From: Onchocerca volvulus
Lineage: Eukaryota > Nematoda > Chromadorea > Rhabditida > Onchocercidae
Assembly: GCA_000499405.2 (NCBI GenBank)
Contig: HG738140.1
Coordinates: 866,188-930,187 of the forward strand
DNA length: 64,000 nucleotides
Direction: 5' to 3'
The stretch's first letter is position 1; every line of letters starts with the position of its first letter. Below, in pieces: positions 1-11,600 of this stretch. A program made the position numbers and the translations under genes. The notes under the pieces were generated by a model that searched no databases, was not told where the DNA came from, and was given only the letters and a program-made list of their open reading frames with translations.

Positions 1-198
1 GAAAGTTGAGAATGATTTGTTAATCCATGTCGTTTGATTCACTAAAACATTTTAAAACAAATTATCAATTTAAAAAACTTTTTTTATGATTACAATGAAG
101 ATGTTCTGATCTAATTATTTTCCAAAAGTTCCTTACAAAGAGAAGGACATTTTTGTTTGAAGGTTCATTTTAATATTCTGAAGTGTTGATTTGATTAA

Positions 199-317
199 AA
201 CTGAAAGACAATTTTAGGCAATATAAGAACTAAATTTATTAACTATTATTAGTAAGATGAGAAAATTTTAATTTCTGTTTTTCGAGAAAAAAATGGGTAA
301 TTTTGATTGTTAACAAT
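199..317. repeat. 119-bp perfect repeat, unit 1
   Basis: These 119 bases recur without a mismatch at 1370-1488 in the same orientation. The segment lies downstream of the coding exon of the membrane-protein gene, in its putative intron or 3' region. Perfect identity contrasts with the diverged larger duplication, so this copy event is younger. Confidence 0.9.
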
Positions 318-489
318 AATTCACATTATTGAAATATTTTACACACGGGATTAGAAATCAAACACATTTGCTACGTTCCATAGCAGTAATTCCTTATATT
401 ATTTTTAAAAGAATTAAAAAGTAATTCAGTTGAATAAAGGAATGGTGCCAAAGTAAATATATCTGTGAGATGTAAATAAAACAACTTAC

Positions 490-820
490 CATTTGTACTA
501 TTTTGATTTTGTAATATTTCAGGCAGTACAACAACAATTTGTGGGATAAAAGATGCAAAATTGGAAATAATTAGCTGTAATGCGATAAGAACAAATGCTT
601 GACTATAAGGACTATCTTGTTTTCTACAGAATAATACTGTAGTAGCCATTAGCGAATTACTGATAATGCTGTATAGCAAAAAAAAGATAAAAAGTAGAAC
701 TGCTACGTATTTTATAACCACATGCTTTTCGTCTCTTATGTCTAAATTTGTCGTATTTCCTTCGTTGCAAGTTACAAATAATATCAGAAATAATACAATA
801 ATATAGTAAGATCGAATCAT
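490..820 (-). CDS. Putative multi-pass membrane protein, 7TM chemoreceptor-like, first exon
   Basis: The ATG at 820 opens a frame with a hydrophobic signal-like N-terminus ending near a Cys, a short polar stretch with an N-glycosylation motif (NTT), then two clear hydrophobic helices. One contains LLYSIISNSLMAT and the next runs through LIALQLIISNFASFIPQ. The exon ends at 490 with a consensus donor (ATG|GTAAGT). The Asn in the first helix followed by a short loop and a second helix recalls nematode serpentine chemoreceptors of the Srx/Srt type, but no diagnostic motif secures a family. Remaining exons were not identified and may lie off the left edge. A broken paralogue is at 5922-6262 and shares this donor position, which supports a real exon. 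Family assignment is tentative. Confidence 0.45.
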
Positions 821-1083
821 CCTTCTCTTAACTGATGAACTGCATAAATTTCGAATCGATAGGAAAAAAGGATTGTCAGTTGATATGAAATTGTAAAGCC
901 TGAAATAATAGCTGCCAAGGATGGCAAATTCGGATTCGAAATAGTAAATGTAACCGATAATGAGAATGCATTAATAATAAAGAAGGAATAATAATTAGAT
1001 CGCAAAATGAGATTTTTATTCCTTGTGCAATTTGTCATAGAAACTACTAAAAGTATTATCACTGCTATCGTCATTGCTTTCAT
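817..1083 (-). CDS. Small hydrophobic hypothetical protein
   Basis: An 88-residue frame starts at 1083 with a signal-peptide-like stretch (MKAMTIAVIILLVV) and contains two further hydrophobic segments. Its TGA stop overlaps the ATG of the next frame (490-820) by the bases ATGA. That is unusual for a nematode gene pair, so it may instead be an upstream exon of the same gene or a chance frame. A degenerate copy lies at about 6290-6480 in the duplicated block, with its frame broken, so the sequence was probably part of the duplicated gene. I do not recognise a family. Confidence 0.25.
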   Translation of the reverse strand: MKAMTIAVIILLVVSMTNCTRNKNLILRSNYYSFFIINAFSLSVTFTISNPNLPSLAAIISGFTISYQLTILFSYRFEIYAVHQLREG

Positions 1084-1278
1084 CCATTAAATGAAATATT
1101 TAGATTGCATTTAATAAGCTTATTGTGCCAACTTTTGCATTGACTTCAATTCTAACTAATTCAATTTGTACAGTAATTTCTTTTCCTTCTTCTAAGTAAG
1201 TCTTTCAGAAATAATCAGCTAATTAAAGCGAAATTAATTGAAAACAATCAGTCAGTTACGCTATGAAAGCAATATTCA

Positions 1279-1488
1279 CTTTGGCATTCGAATTTGAATT
1301 CGAAATAGTAACCGATAATGAGAATGCATTAGCAATGTAGAAGGAATAATAATTAGATCGCAAAATGAGAACTGAAAGACAATTTTAGGCAATATAAGAA
1401 CTAAATTTATTAACTATTATTAGTAAGATGAGAAAATTTTAATTTCTGTTTTTCGAGAAAAAAATGGGTAATTTTGATTGTTAACAAT
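1279..1488. repeat. Mosaic local duplicate (contains 119-bp repeat unit 2)
   Basis: Positions 1279-1370 resemble 919-1011, part of the 817-1083 frame. They are followed directly by 1370-1488, which is identical to 199-317. The two source pieces lie in the opposite order in the original locus, which is what one junction of a tandem duplication of about 199-1011 would leave behind. No counterpart was seen in the partner block at 5.6-7.8 kb. Confidence 0.8.
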
Positions 1489-1674
1489 GCACTTTCTGAT
1501 AATAAGTAGAAATAAAATACGACAGTCCGAATTTTGTACAAAAGTTTTGCAGACGATAGTAAAACATTGATTTTTTCAATTTAAATTATGGAATAGATTA
1601 CACTTACTTATTGATTTTGTTATACATTTGCATCTACGAACTGTTTCTTAGATGCATGTACAATATTATGTAAA

Positions 1675-3890
1675 TCCATATAAATCAAAATGTAAATGCT
1701 CCTTCTGGCTTGTTATAAAACGTTGAGTTCTCCACCGATTGCTTTCAGATTTTGATACAACCTTGCATTCGAATAAAGCGTGTTTTTATATAAACATACT
1801 TTTTTACGTGTCACGTCCGTGACAAAAAAAAGTGGGGGAGAGGGCTGAATTTTTTGAAGGACTGAATTTTTGATGCACGCGCCTTCACGAGCGGACAGAA
1901 CTTATTCATCACGCATATTTTCTGTATTGATTGCAGTTACTTCCTCAAATGTTTCAAGTTCTTCATCGTTTGATTTAAAATTTTCATACTGTGTTGCATT
2001 CGATAGGTGGATGTATTTAAATAAATAAGGTGAGTAATTCAAATTTTTCGTTTGTTTTCTGCTTTGTGAGGGATGTAAATCGTTTAATTTTTGATTTTTT
2101 AGGAATGTAATTGCGTTGCACAAATTTCGAGATCATGATAGTGTATAGTAAAATGTTTCGTTCAAGCAATTTTTTTGTTATTCTCTATGGATATAGAGAT
2201 TGTCTTTTTTGCCGACTCTAGAACACGCAACATATAATTGCTCATGTGAGGAGCAATCGGTATCTAGATCTGAACTACACAAATCCATAAATTGAATTAA
2301 GTTTTGTTGACGGTTCTCTTAAACTTAATTGGTATGTCCGTTGAAATCGTAGGAAGGCGAGGAATAAGAACATCTTCACCTCCTGTCAAGATTTCTGCTT
2401 CTACGATGTTTCTCATCAATTTTTTATTGCAAGCCGCGTACCGCTACGAAGTTTTGGCTGATTGATATTTCGCAACATGATAATTGGTATGCCAATTTTC
2501 AATTGCAGTACATGTAGTGGCATACCTGTCATATGGGGTGGATTCAAAAATTGTGTTGGATGACTGTTGGATAATTAACGGCTTCGTATGTTTTCACAAC
2601 AATGGCCACGTATGCAACGGTTTCGTTTTGAATGTTAGACTGAATAATATTGTTAAGTTCGTCGAACGTCTTTGTTCCTGGCCACAAGAATGGTTCATTT
2701 ATTCAGCCCATCGTGATCCTTACAATTGAAAATCAAGAAATGCTTTTCAAACAGTTCTTCTTTTGGTGTTAACAAATTGCAGAAGTTATGAGGCAGTGAA
2801 CTTTATCCTGAGGCCAAGTCAACGGGCGTCTTTCTGTTCTCAATTTCTGCAATTGACATGCAAAGATCCCAGTTGATCGATCGTTTTGCAGCTGAACAAG
2901 CATTTTGTAGTTAATTTCAACGTTTGAATGTGTCGCCATAAAGTAAAATATTCTAGGGAAGCATTTATTTCGTTCGCTGGTGTCAATAGAGGAATTAGAA
3001 AAAATATCTGCCTGAAATCTCTTGCAAGCTATATTAGTGCGGTCTAATATTTCAGCGCAAATCTTGCTATAATCGATCAACATCCTCGATCGAAATTTTG
3101 TACGTCATTTTACATTCATCCCAAGCAATAAGTTTGCATTTTGCAATAATTTTTCCATTCCTGATGTTTTGGAAATGTTATATGTGGGAGTTTCATGAAT
3201 TACTTGCTCAATGACAATTTTAAAGCGGAATATGCAGTCCTTCTACAATGCTGCGGCAATTCCGGATAATGCAAGAAATAGACTATGTAATTTTGGGATC
3301 GAATTGCTGCCAGAATCAATCTAATTAGGAATGTTTTACCAGTTCTTTCTCGCGCAACTGAAAAGAAGATTTCTTCAACTCGTTTATTGACAATTTGCAT
3401 TATTTGATCGCAAATGCTTTTCTGCTGAAACGTTAGCTTAGGAATATTCGATGGCACATATGAAAAAGATCAGTCATGTTGTAATTTTGTTCGTGACGCA
3501 ATTCTACATTGAACGAAGATCGATTCGGTGATAGCATTTCCAATTGATTGAGAACTTTTTTCGCAATTTATAAATGCAAATCTTCAATCATTATCGAAGC
3601 TTCATTGTAGATTTTTGCTGCGGAATTCATTTTCATATTTATATTTTCCTTGCATATTCGATGGGGAATATCTTCAGCCATGTGCGATTTATATTTCATT
3701 CATAACTCTGTTGGAAATGAAGGAGAACAGACGGTCAATATGATTAAAAACAAGGCAAGAATTTGATTTTGATGTGACGTGTTGCATGCGTCATTAATGC
3801 ATACATCCCAATGTCGGTCGTTAGCGCATGTCCATGAATTTCTCATTTCTACTGGTTATGTTGATATCATGAAAACGGATTCTTGATTAA
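1675..3890 (-). mobile_element. Helitron/Helentron-like element, decayed copy 1
   Basis: The body (about 1960-3850) encodes a broken PIF1-type helicase on the minus strand. A subterminal repeat at 1970-2005 matches the 3' subterminal repeat of the copies at 21.9 and 44.6 kb. Next to it, 1675-1870 is a separate plus-oriented piece of an element end. It carries the subterminal repeat (1735-1774), the TATATAAAC motif and the palindrome GTCACGTCCGTGAC at 1810-1823, collinear with 44630-44820. So this is a nested or rearranged pair of fragments. Copy B of the duplicated host block lacks it, so insertion followed the duplication. The right edge is approximate; no terminal hairpin was found. Confidence 0.7.
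2140..3790 (-). pseudogene. Helitron PIF1-like helicase remnant (copy 1)
   Basis: Reading the minus strand from 3790, the remnant shows a Helitron-helicase pre-motor segment (ILALFLIILTVCSPSFPTEL, then a MAEDI motif near 3670). A linker and the Walker A region follow near 3330, where the expected GGTGKT reads ERTGKT. A degenerate middle follows (2769-3083). The C-terminal block at about 2190-2240 corresponds to the QLYVAFSR-like motif VI. Several stops and frameshifts interrupt it. The family role is SF1 helicase for rolling-circle-type transposition. No HUH Rep domain was seen, so it could not act alone. Confidence 0.7.
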
Positions 3891-3899
3891 TCCTATCAA

Positions 3900-5590
3900 T
3901 TATAGTTACACTAAAATGCTTTCTATCTTCAAGAAATCAAACCTGCACATATTGCTAGAAATTATTCGACAACATATAAAGAAATATGCTATCGAACAAC
4001 TTTTTAAGTCCAAATAAATTGAATAAAATGACAAAATTGAATAAAATGTAGACAGATTTGCTGATCTATTTTATAAGAAGTATTTTTTGATCTGTATTGC
4101 AGCTATAACCATTTATAATCGATTACATTAGCATGGCAATTCTGATAAATATGCATTAAAACTTGGTTGTCATGGCATAAAGCCTTAAATAGGGTTTCCG
4201 TAATAGTATCAGAGGATTGCAAGTAATCTATACGTTAAGGAACTTTGAATAAAGGAAGATTAATATTAAAATTTATCTTCACATTGTAAAGAAAAGCAAT
4301 TCGAAATCATTTTTGAAACGAAATAAATGCATCTTTGCAACATTATTTTAATAAAGCATTGCTTCTGTATTTTCCGCAATTATCGTATTTAATTCAAATT
4401 ATTTGACAAAACCGACACCGCGACCCAATTAAATGAGATTAATGTTAACAAATGTTACTGTTACCAACAATTTATATGATAGCAATTTTTACGTAGATTA
4501 CATAATTTAGTTTAATATCTAAAATTTTTTTACCATCTTTTAAGTATTGAAGATGAAATCTCCAATATTCAGCTTGCAGAAAATTTGCATCAATTCTCCC
4601 TCACTTATTTAATAGAATAATTGTTATTTACAAAAGACATCAATATCAACCGTTTCAAATTTCAGTTTCGCTGGTTCCCAATTTATTAAACCACAAACAG
4701 TCGCAATGGTTGCATTTTAATTTGCTGGATTAATGTTATAGAATTGCTCATTCATTTAAAAAGCGATAATGTCAATCCTTACACATGAATATTTTGTAGG
4801 GATAGTCAATTAAGGATCTAAAAACTTCACCGATCAAGGCAGAAAATGTATCGGAATTTCATTTATATCATTGAATTGTTCTCGCTCATTCGTTAAATTG
4901 CAAGTTTTATTCATTTCAACGAATTCATTGCAATAAGAGAGATTCTCTAGAATTTTTTATAAATACGTTGCAGATATTACTAGCATTATTGATTCCTAAA
5001 TAATCATTGAAATTTTAAAAAATTACGTTTTTGTGGATCTTTAAAAATATTCGGTTTCTAAATTAAAGCTGAAACTGTTATTAGAAGTAAAATAAATAAT
5101 CAAGTCAGAGTCATAAACAACAATGAAAACTGGTCAAGATCAAATTGTGATGATCATTTGGAATCGATTAATTTGTCTCTTATTCAATTAAAATATACAA
5201 ATTCAATATCACTGATTTACAACTGTATGAAATTTAGGTGGAAAATACTTTAACTTAATTGAAGATCAGTAGTAAGAATAAACACAATGTTCTGAATAGG
5301 GAATACTTTCAGATTTTGAGACTTTATAAAAATTAATTTAAATGGAGATATATATATATATATTATCATATTTTGACCAAGAGATATTGAAATTATATAC
5401 GCAAAAATTCCACAGCTAAGCTCATAAACTTCATCAAGAAGTCGTTAAATTTCAACAAAATTATGTAATCATTTGAAGTTATGCCTAAAGTTGAGATCAT
5501 ATGAGAATGATGAAAAAAGCGTTGTATTTTGGCAACCACAGCGCGATTTAATGCCATAGAAATGAAGTTTGAAAAAAAAAAATGGGAAAA
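3900..5590. other. Non-coding interval
   Basis: AT-rich sequence with no convincing gene. Positions 3905-4275 belong to duplicated block A. The remainder to 5590 separates the two duplicate blocks and has no recognised content except a short TA microsatellite at about 5348-5362. Confidence 0.6.
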
Positions 5591-7760
5591 CAGTGAAACT
5601 TGAGAATGTGCGGTTAATCCATATCATTTGATACACAGAAATACAATCAAATTAGTTGTCCAAAGAAATTTTTTTCATTTGTAATGGAAATAATCTAATT
5701 AATAAATAGCCTCTTACAAAGAACAAGGCGCTATAAAACGCATACTTCAAAAAATTTCTCCTTAAATTTCTGAATTATTGATTACTATATTTCAAATTTA
5801 CGATGTAAGGCATTTGATATAACTAATGTAATATAAAAACCGAATTCAGTACCTATTCAACTTAATGAACGAATAATCTCAAAGTAAACAAAATCTGCAA
5901 AATATAAATTAAACAACTTACTGTACGGACTGATGCAATTTGTAGTATTTCAGACAGTACAACAATCAACTGTGGAAGAAAAGTCATCAAATAAGAAATA
6001 ATTAGCTTTAATGCTATAAGAACAAATGCATGACTGTAAGTACTGTCGCCTACTCCATAGAATAGTACGGTAGCCATCAGCGTGTTACTGATAACACCAT
6101 ATAGCAAAAAAGCAATAAAAGCAATAAAAAGTAGAACTGTTATGTGTTTGAAGCCTTGTGATGCTCTTCTCTTATATCAAATATATTTGTCGTCTTTCCT
6201 TCACGGCAAGTTACAGATGGTATTAAAAATAGTACAATAATACGGTAAGAACGAGCAATCATTTTGTTAACCGGCAAGTTTCATAAATTTCAATTTATTA
6301 GAAGGGAAGAAATTTCAACGCCTGAAATTGAATCTGTTGAAGAATTGTGAGTTTGAATTCTAAAATAGTAAATGTGATTGATGACTGAAGTGTATTAATA
6401 TTTAAGAAGCAATAATTTGATCACAAAATGAAATTTTCATCCTTTTTCTCTAAGAATGATATCATTGTTGCCGTCATTGCTTTCATTTGTATGACCAAAT
6501 GTTTGGATTGTTTTTTCTGAGCTTATTATATTTACTATGAAATGTTTCAACCCTCAACTATTTCAGTTTGTATGGTAATTTCTTTTCCTTCTTACGGAAA
6601 TACCTTGGAACCAATCAATCAATTGCGACAATATAGAGATAAAGAAAAAAAAAAAAGAATTGTAAACAATAAGCCAATTAAGCGAGAAAAGAAATTATGT
6701 GAAAGAAAATTAAACGAAATTAATTTTTCGAAGAGTTTGAATTAAAAAAGACATACACGTTCATTCCGAATCATTTCTGAAGACGATTATTTAAACTTGT
6801 CAAATCAAAGAAACACAAATTTGATAAATTTTTTTATTGTTTTTCATAGAATGCTTAGATTCGAAGAACCTGTACATAAGTTTTTTTACAAATATGCATT
6901 GAAACCGGCAAGTGCGTATGAATACACGCATTTATCGGCTTCGTCACGATTTTTTCATTACACTTACCTATTTCTTCTTAGATGCATAGATAGTGCTATG
7001 CAAGCACTAAATATTTTTCAAATAACCAGAGAGAGTTACATCGTTATTTCAGTGACACAAGAATTTTCACAGGTTCAATGCAATTAATACAGGAAATTAA
7101 ATTAATGAACACTTCATATAATGCATATTATTCTCCGATGAATGAGTACTGAACAAAATGTAAAATATGCAGCAATATAAACTTTTCAAACTTTTCGCTG
7201 CCAGCAAAGGGCAAAAATTGGAGGATTTCTCAAGAAATTCGGACCTCTATTTGGTGGTTGTATTGAACTAACTTATTTTTACTGATCATAAGGATGTTGA
7301 AATAATATATATAATATATTAACAAGATATAACAGAAGTAGAGCAGGGGTTTTTAATTTATATTCTTTCACAACGTAATTAACTGATTGTCTTCAACTTA
7401 TTTTACTTTGTATCGTCATATTAATTAAATTCATATTAAAATGCTTTTTATCTTAAGAATAAGCTTGCGCATATTTCTGGCTGACAATTAAGTTCAGGAA
7501 TTACTATGATTGATTCAATTGAATATTTAGAAATATAACGTTGATTAATTTCTAAAATTTGAAATAAATTAGAATAAAATCAGAAATATGGACAGATTTG
7601 TTGATTCATTCCTTCCATTTTATAAAAAAAAATTTTTTTTAAATTATCAGTTCCATTCGCATGGCACTTCCAATAAATAAACACTGAAACTTGAATGTCT
7701 TAGCAAAAAACCTTAATGAGATTTGAGTAAAGGAAAATTTAAATTGAAAAAGTTCTGAAT
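5590..7760. repeat. Segmental duplication, copy B
   Basis: Partner of the block at 1-4275. Homology includes the broken membrane-protein exon, the upstream TTTCTTTTCCTTCTT stretch (about 6580 versus 1175), the ACACTTACYTATT/TTAGATGCAT piece (about 6958-6984 versus 1600-1655) and the tail at 7421-7760. It lacks the Helitron-like insertion and the 119-bp repeat, so it better represents the ancestral layout. Confidence 0.65.
5922..6262 (-). pseudogene. Frameshifted paralogue of the 490-820 membrane-protein exon
   Basis: An ATG at 6262 opens a frame similar to the intact copy (signal-like start, then the Cys-x-Glu-Gly and TTN region). It reaches a TAA shortly after the HHKAS residues. The conserved helices continue downstream in another frame, ending at a donor (ACA|GTAAGT) at 5922 that matches the intact gene's exon end. 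This is a duplicate inactivated by a small indel, unless the assembly has an error there. Confidence 0.6.
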
Positions 7761-7795
7761 CAGTTTATCCATAATTGGAATGATCCTCTCCTGGT

Positions 7796-8299
7796 TTACG
7801 GTAAGAAACTTTTTAGGTACAACTTACAATTATAGCTTCTGTCATTGTTCATTATGTCCCGATTGCTCGCGGTTGTGTTTGATATAAGTTGGGGGCGATC
7901 TGCATACATGTTGTCTTTTTTTATCGATATAATCAAGAAGTTCATATAAATCAGGTAGAAGACGTGCGTGCGTTTGCATGTGTACGTGCATTTATGTAGG
8001 ATGTCACGCGATGTATCCATCTGTATTTTTGAGTCTAAAATGTAGAGTATATTTATGTATTCAAGGAGCTGACATGTCGGAAGTGTATTGGCATTTCCAC
8101 AAAATGAGGACATTTTTGTCAAATTATCTTCTGGAAAATCTGAACTTCTAATTTCCAATCTAAAGATTTTACATGATATAGAGAGATTTTGTGGCATGCA
8201 ATAATCTGTCTGAATTATTAGAAGAATATAAGTTGCTAATTCTAATTTTGAGAAAAATTTAAACATAGCACAATAAATATTATGTTTAATTTTCCTCAT
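7796..8299 (-). CDS. Hypothetical small Cys-containing protein (doubtful)
   Basis: An uninterrupted 167-codon frame, long for such AT-rich DNA. Its start is followed by a hydrophobic stretch (ATYILLIIQTDYC) and then spaced cysteines, as in small secreted nematode proteins. Against it, part of the frame is imperfect TG/CG-rich repeat (about 7961-7993), there is no homologue I recognise, and no splice signals support it. It lies divergently about 340 bases from the Y-box gene start. It could be a chance frame. Confidence 0.2.
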   Translation of the reverse strand: MRKIKHNIYCAMFKFFSKLELATYILLIIQTDYCMPQNLSISCKIFRLEIRSSDFPEDNLTKMSSFCGNANTLPTCQLLEYINILYILDSKIQMDTSRDILHKCTYTCKRTHVFYLIYMNFLIISIKKDNMYADRPQLISNTTASNRDIMNNDRSYNCKLYLKSFLP

Positions 8300-8635
8300 G
8301 ATTAAGACAAAAATGGGACTTTTTTTCTCTTTTTTTTTCTTTTTTTCAATCCTATTTTATCATATTAGCGATTCAAAGTCTAGCTGAAGTCATTGTGTGA
8401 TGTGAGTAAGCAACTGCAGAGTATTTACGTAAGTACCTGAGTTTAATGTAGATTTACGGTGATCGAAGTAGAGAGCATAAAATGTTAACATATTGAATAA
8501 GTATTTTATTTATTAAATATGCAGAAATGTCGAAATATATCAGATGTCAGGAATGATTTTGCAGATTTAAATATAATTTGAAATTACAGCGGCTCCGAAC
8601 AGAGTATATAAGTCAGGCGATTTGACTTGAAGGAA

Positions 8636-11600
8636 ATGTCGAGCGGCGTCCCGATACCGCGAGCCCGCATGGCTAATGAACAAAAGGTTTCTTTATTCTT
8701 TTTCAAAATATTCATTTCAAATCTCTACAAGTTGAAAATTTATGAGCGATCTGCTGCGACAGATTATCTTGAGATTGAATTTACTTGTTGCAAGTTTCAG
8801 AATGTGAAAAAAAGTTCAAACAAAAAAAGTTTTGTATAATTTTTTTCCTTTTTTGTTAGCAGTTTTACAGATAATGTCCACGAAATTATTTTATGTTTTT
8901 TAGTTGTTGTGTTCATTCATTTTTAGTGAAAAGGGTTATTTTATCTGAAGAAACATTCAAGTAATAAAACTGCAGGAGTAATATCTTTAGCTTTTTAAAG
9001 ATTTTTGATAATATTTAATACTATTAGAGTATAGGATTTAATTATCAAAAATTCAGATGAAAAGTGTAAAGCCAATTACCGGACTGCAGTTTAGCATAGC
9101 AACAAGTTGTAATGTAATTTTTACAAATAATGAGCATGAGCATGTAAAAGTAAATTTTAGTACGAATAATCGAAAAAGTGCAGCATTGATCAAATATATA
9201 TTGCATACACTGCAAAGTTCTTATTGCCCGTAAACCAGATGGCGAAAGTTTTTTATGATACTAATTTATTCAGTTCTTACAGTTTTTCAGTTATCTATTC
9301 AAACTTATTCAGTTACTATAGTCTACTTTTTATTTGGGATGTATGTCCGTTGACGGGAGTTTCTGAATAAATTCTTCTGTTATCCTTCGACCGCAACAAT
9401 TTATTGTTGTCTTTTTACTATAATAAGATACTATGAATTAAAGATTATTTTATAAGCAATGGCAAAATAAATTTTGGCATTTTCTAGAAGTTATATTCTG
9501 TTAATAAAGAAATATCTGGTATTTTTGTAGGTGGACGGTAAGAAGGAAAATATCGACACGAATGATAACATCCAGCATGCTAAAAACATTGGCAAAGTAA
9601 TCTATTTTTGATTTTCCAGGCTTTTTTTCATTGAATTTAGTATGGTTGTGGCGAATTTACGATCCAATATATCTTTTAGTACTGAGGAATTCTCTCCGTG
9701 TCTGCACATCATATGGTCATACACAAGTTTTTCTTAAATAATTCCGTAAAAAATGCTAGCTTCATTTAAATGATTCATTCAAAGCTATGTCTGCATGAAG
9801 CTTTTCATTGTTCGAATATCTTTTGTGATCTCTTCGTATTTCTAACTAATATGCATTCAGATTTTTGACTTCCTTCCATCTTTCTTAAATCTAAGTTATT
9901 TTACTGGATTAAATTCATTTCTAACACTAAAAATATGATGCTTTAATTTTTAAGGGACAGAACATTAATGTCAAAGGATCGCGTCGTTCGCGCAATATAG
10001 ATGAGGAACGCCGTCTTGCCTGGGAAATAGAACAGGCGAAAAAGCCCATTCTTGAAAAAGATAAATTAATAATTACTGTTTATGGGAAAATATCATTCTG
10101 AAATATCTTTTATATTCGATTTCCTTTTTTTTTCGTTTTCTTTTTTTTTCTTTTTTTCTTTTTTTTTTTTTTTTTGAACACAAGGAAAGGTCATAATATT
10201 GGCCTTTAGTTGTGTAATTATATCGAATATGGTAATTCGATCAATTTCCAGATTTATTAAGATATATAATAGTCAAGTTTGTATAGTATTTATATTCATT
10301 TGAATAAAAGTTGATCATAAAACTGTCATTTTTAGGTGTTAAAGGTAAAGTCAAGTGGTACAGTGTCCGTTACCATTACGGGTTTATTGCACGTGATGAT
10401 GATAAGGACAACGATGTATTTGTGCATCAGGTATGTTTATTGTTTAGTGGAAGAAAACCTTCAACTTTTCAAAATTATTTTTGCAGTTGAAAATTTTAAA
10501 AATGCTATACTGTCTTTAATTGTTGAGATGATGATCATTTTATGATTGATGAATATTATAAAAATATTAGGGTATAAAGGATAATTGATGGTTCTGTTTA
10601 ATTTTCATTTAGATAAGAGTTAATGCAAATTGTGTTTCAGACAGCTATTTCAAAATCGAGGATTATTAAGTATTATCTGCGTACGTTGGGGGATGGTGAA
10701 GAAGTCCTTTTCGACATTGTTGAAGGAAAGCAAGGACCTGAAGCCGCTAATGTTACCGGACCAAATGGTGTTGAGGTATCACTTCAGAAATTTAAAATCC
10801 AAAAGTATGTTCTTGTCTCACATGATAAGTAGACACTGCTGTGACTGTAAAAGTTCTGCTATTTAATTAAGTTATAAAATATTAAAATTGTCTTATTTCA
10901 AATTTATTATATTGAGTAATGCTTTTATTCCAAGTTCTTTATTGTAGACACCATAATCTAGCTTATATTTCAGGTTCGTGGTAGCAAATACCACAATTTT
11001 CAGTTTTACAGTTTTCGTCGCCGTTTGGCTTACAATCGTGAACGAGCAGCTCATCAGGAAAATGAAAAATGTATGTTACCTTTTACGTAATCTCTTGGTG
11101 AGTTTACTTCGACGATGGACTAATGAAGCAAGTTATTGCTTGGTATTCTTGTCATGCGACGCCAAAATTTTCATTAATAATATTAGTGATATATAAAAAA
11201 AAAGATGAAAATATAGCGCATTAATTAAGATTGAAGTTATCTATTTAGATCGACGTGATGGGCAAAGCCGGAAACCAAATGAAAATGAAGCGGATGATAA
11301 TGCAAACATAAAGAAGTCAAATGGTGAACGTCGACGACGCATTCGTAATTTTAGAGGTTTGTTAATTTTTATCATTTGGGCACCTCCTATTAATATCGAA
11401 CTGATTCACGTAGCTGTATGCAATTAATTTTTCTTTTTTTTCTGGAAGTGAATTTGAATTGTCTATAACCTGAATTCTAGTTTTCAGTTAGATTCGTTCT
11501 TTTTTTTTTTTTTTTTGATTTCATTTGTAGCTCGTCGTCCACCGATTGCTGCAAAGAAATCTGCTAGTGGTGGTGGAGATCGTGGTGAAGGTGAAGATGG

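Larger units (their letters stand above)
1..4275. repeat. Segmental duplication, copy A
   Basis: Copy A of a duplicated block whose partner lies at about 5590-7760. Positions 1-50 match 5593-5644, the small membrane-protein reading frames at 490-1083 match 5922-6480, and 3905-4275 matches about 7421-7760. The offset falls from about 5.59 kb on the left to about 3.52 kb on the right. The extra 2 kb in this copy is the Helitron-like insertion at about 1675-3890. The copies are clearly diverged, with many substitutions and indels. Boundaries are approximate because the left edge is cut by the window and the homology was judged by eye. Confidence 0.7.

Noticed and set aside
2484..2729. 81-codon plus-strand frame
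   Set aside because: Antisense shadow of the decayed minus-strand Helitron helicase.
6797..7087. 96-codon plus-strand frame
   Set aside because: Lies in duplicated non-coding sequence, lacks a recognisable domain and has no matching open frame in the other copy.
10336..10545. 69-codon frame starting [12 protein letters not shown]
   Set aside because: Wrong frame of the Y-box cold-shock exon; the correct frame reads [14 protein letters not shown].
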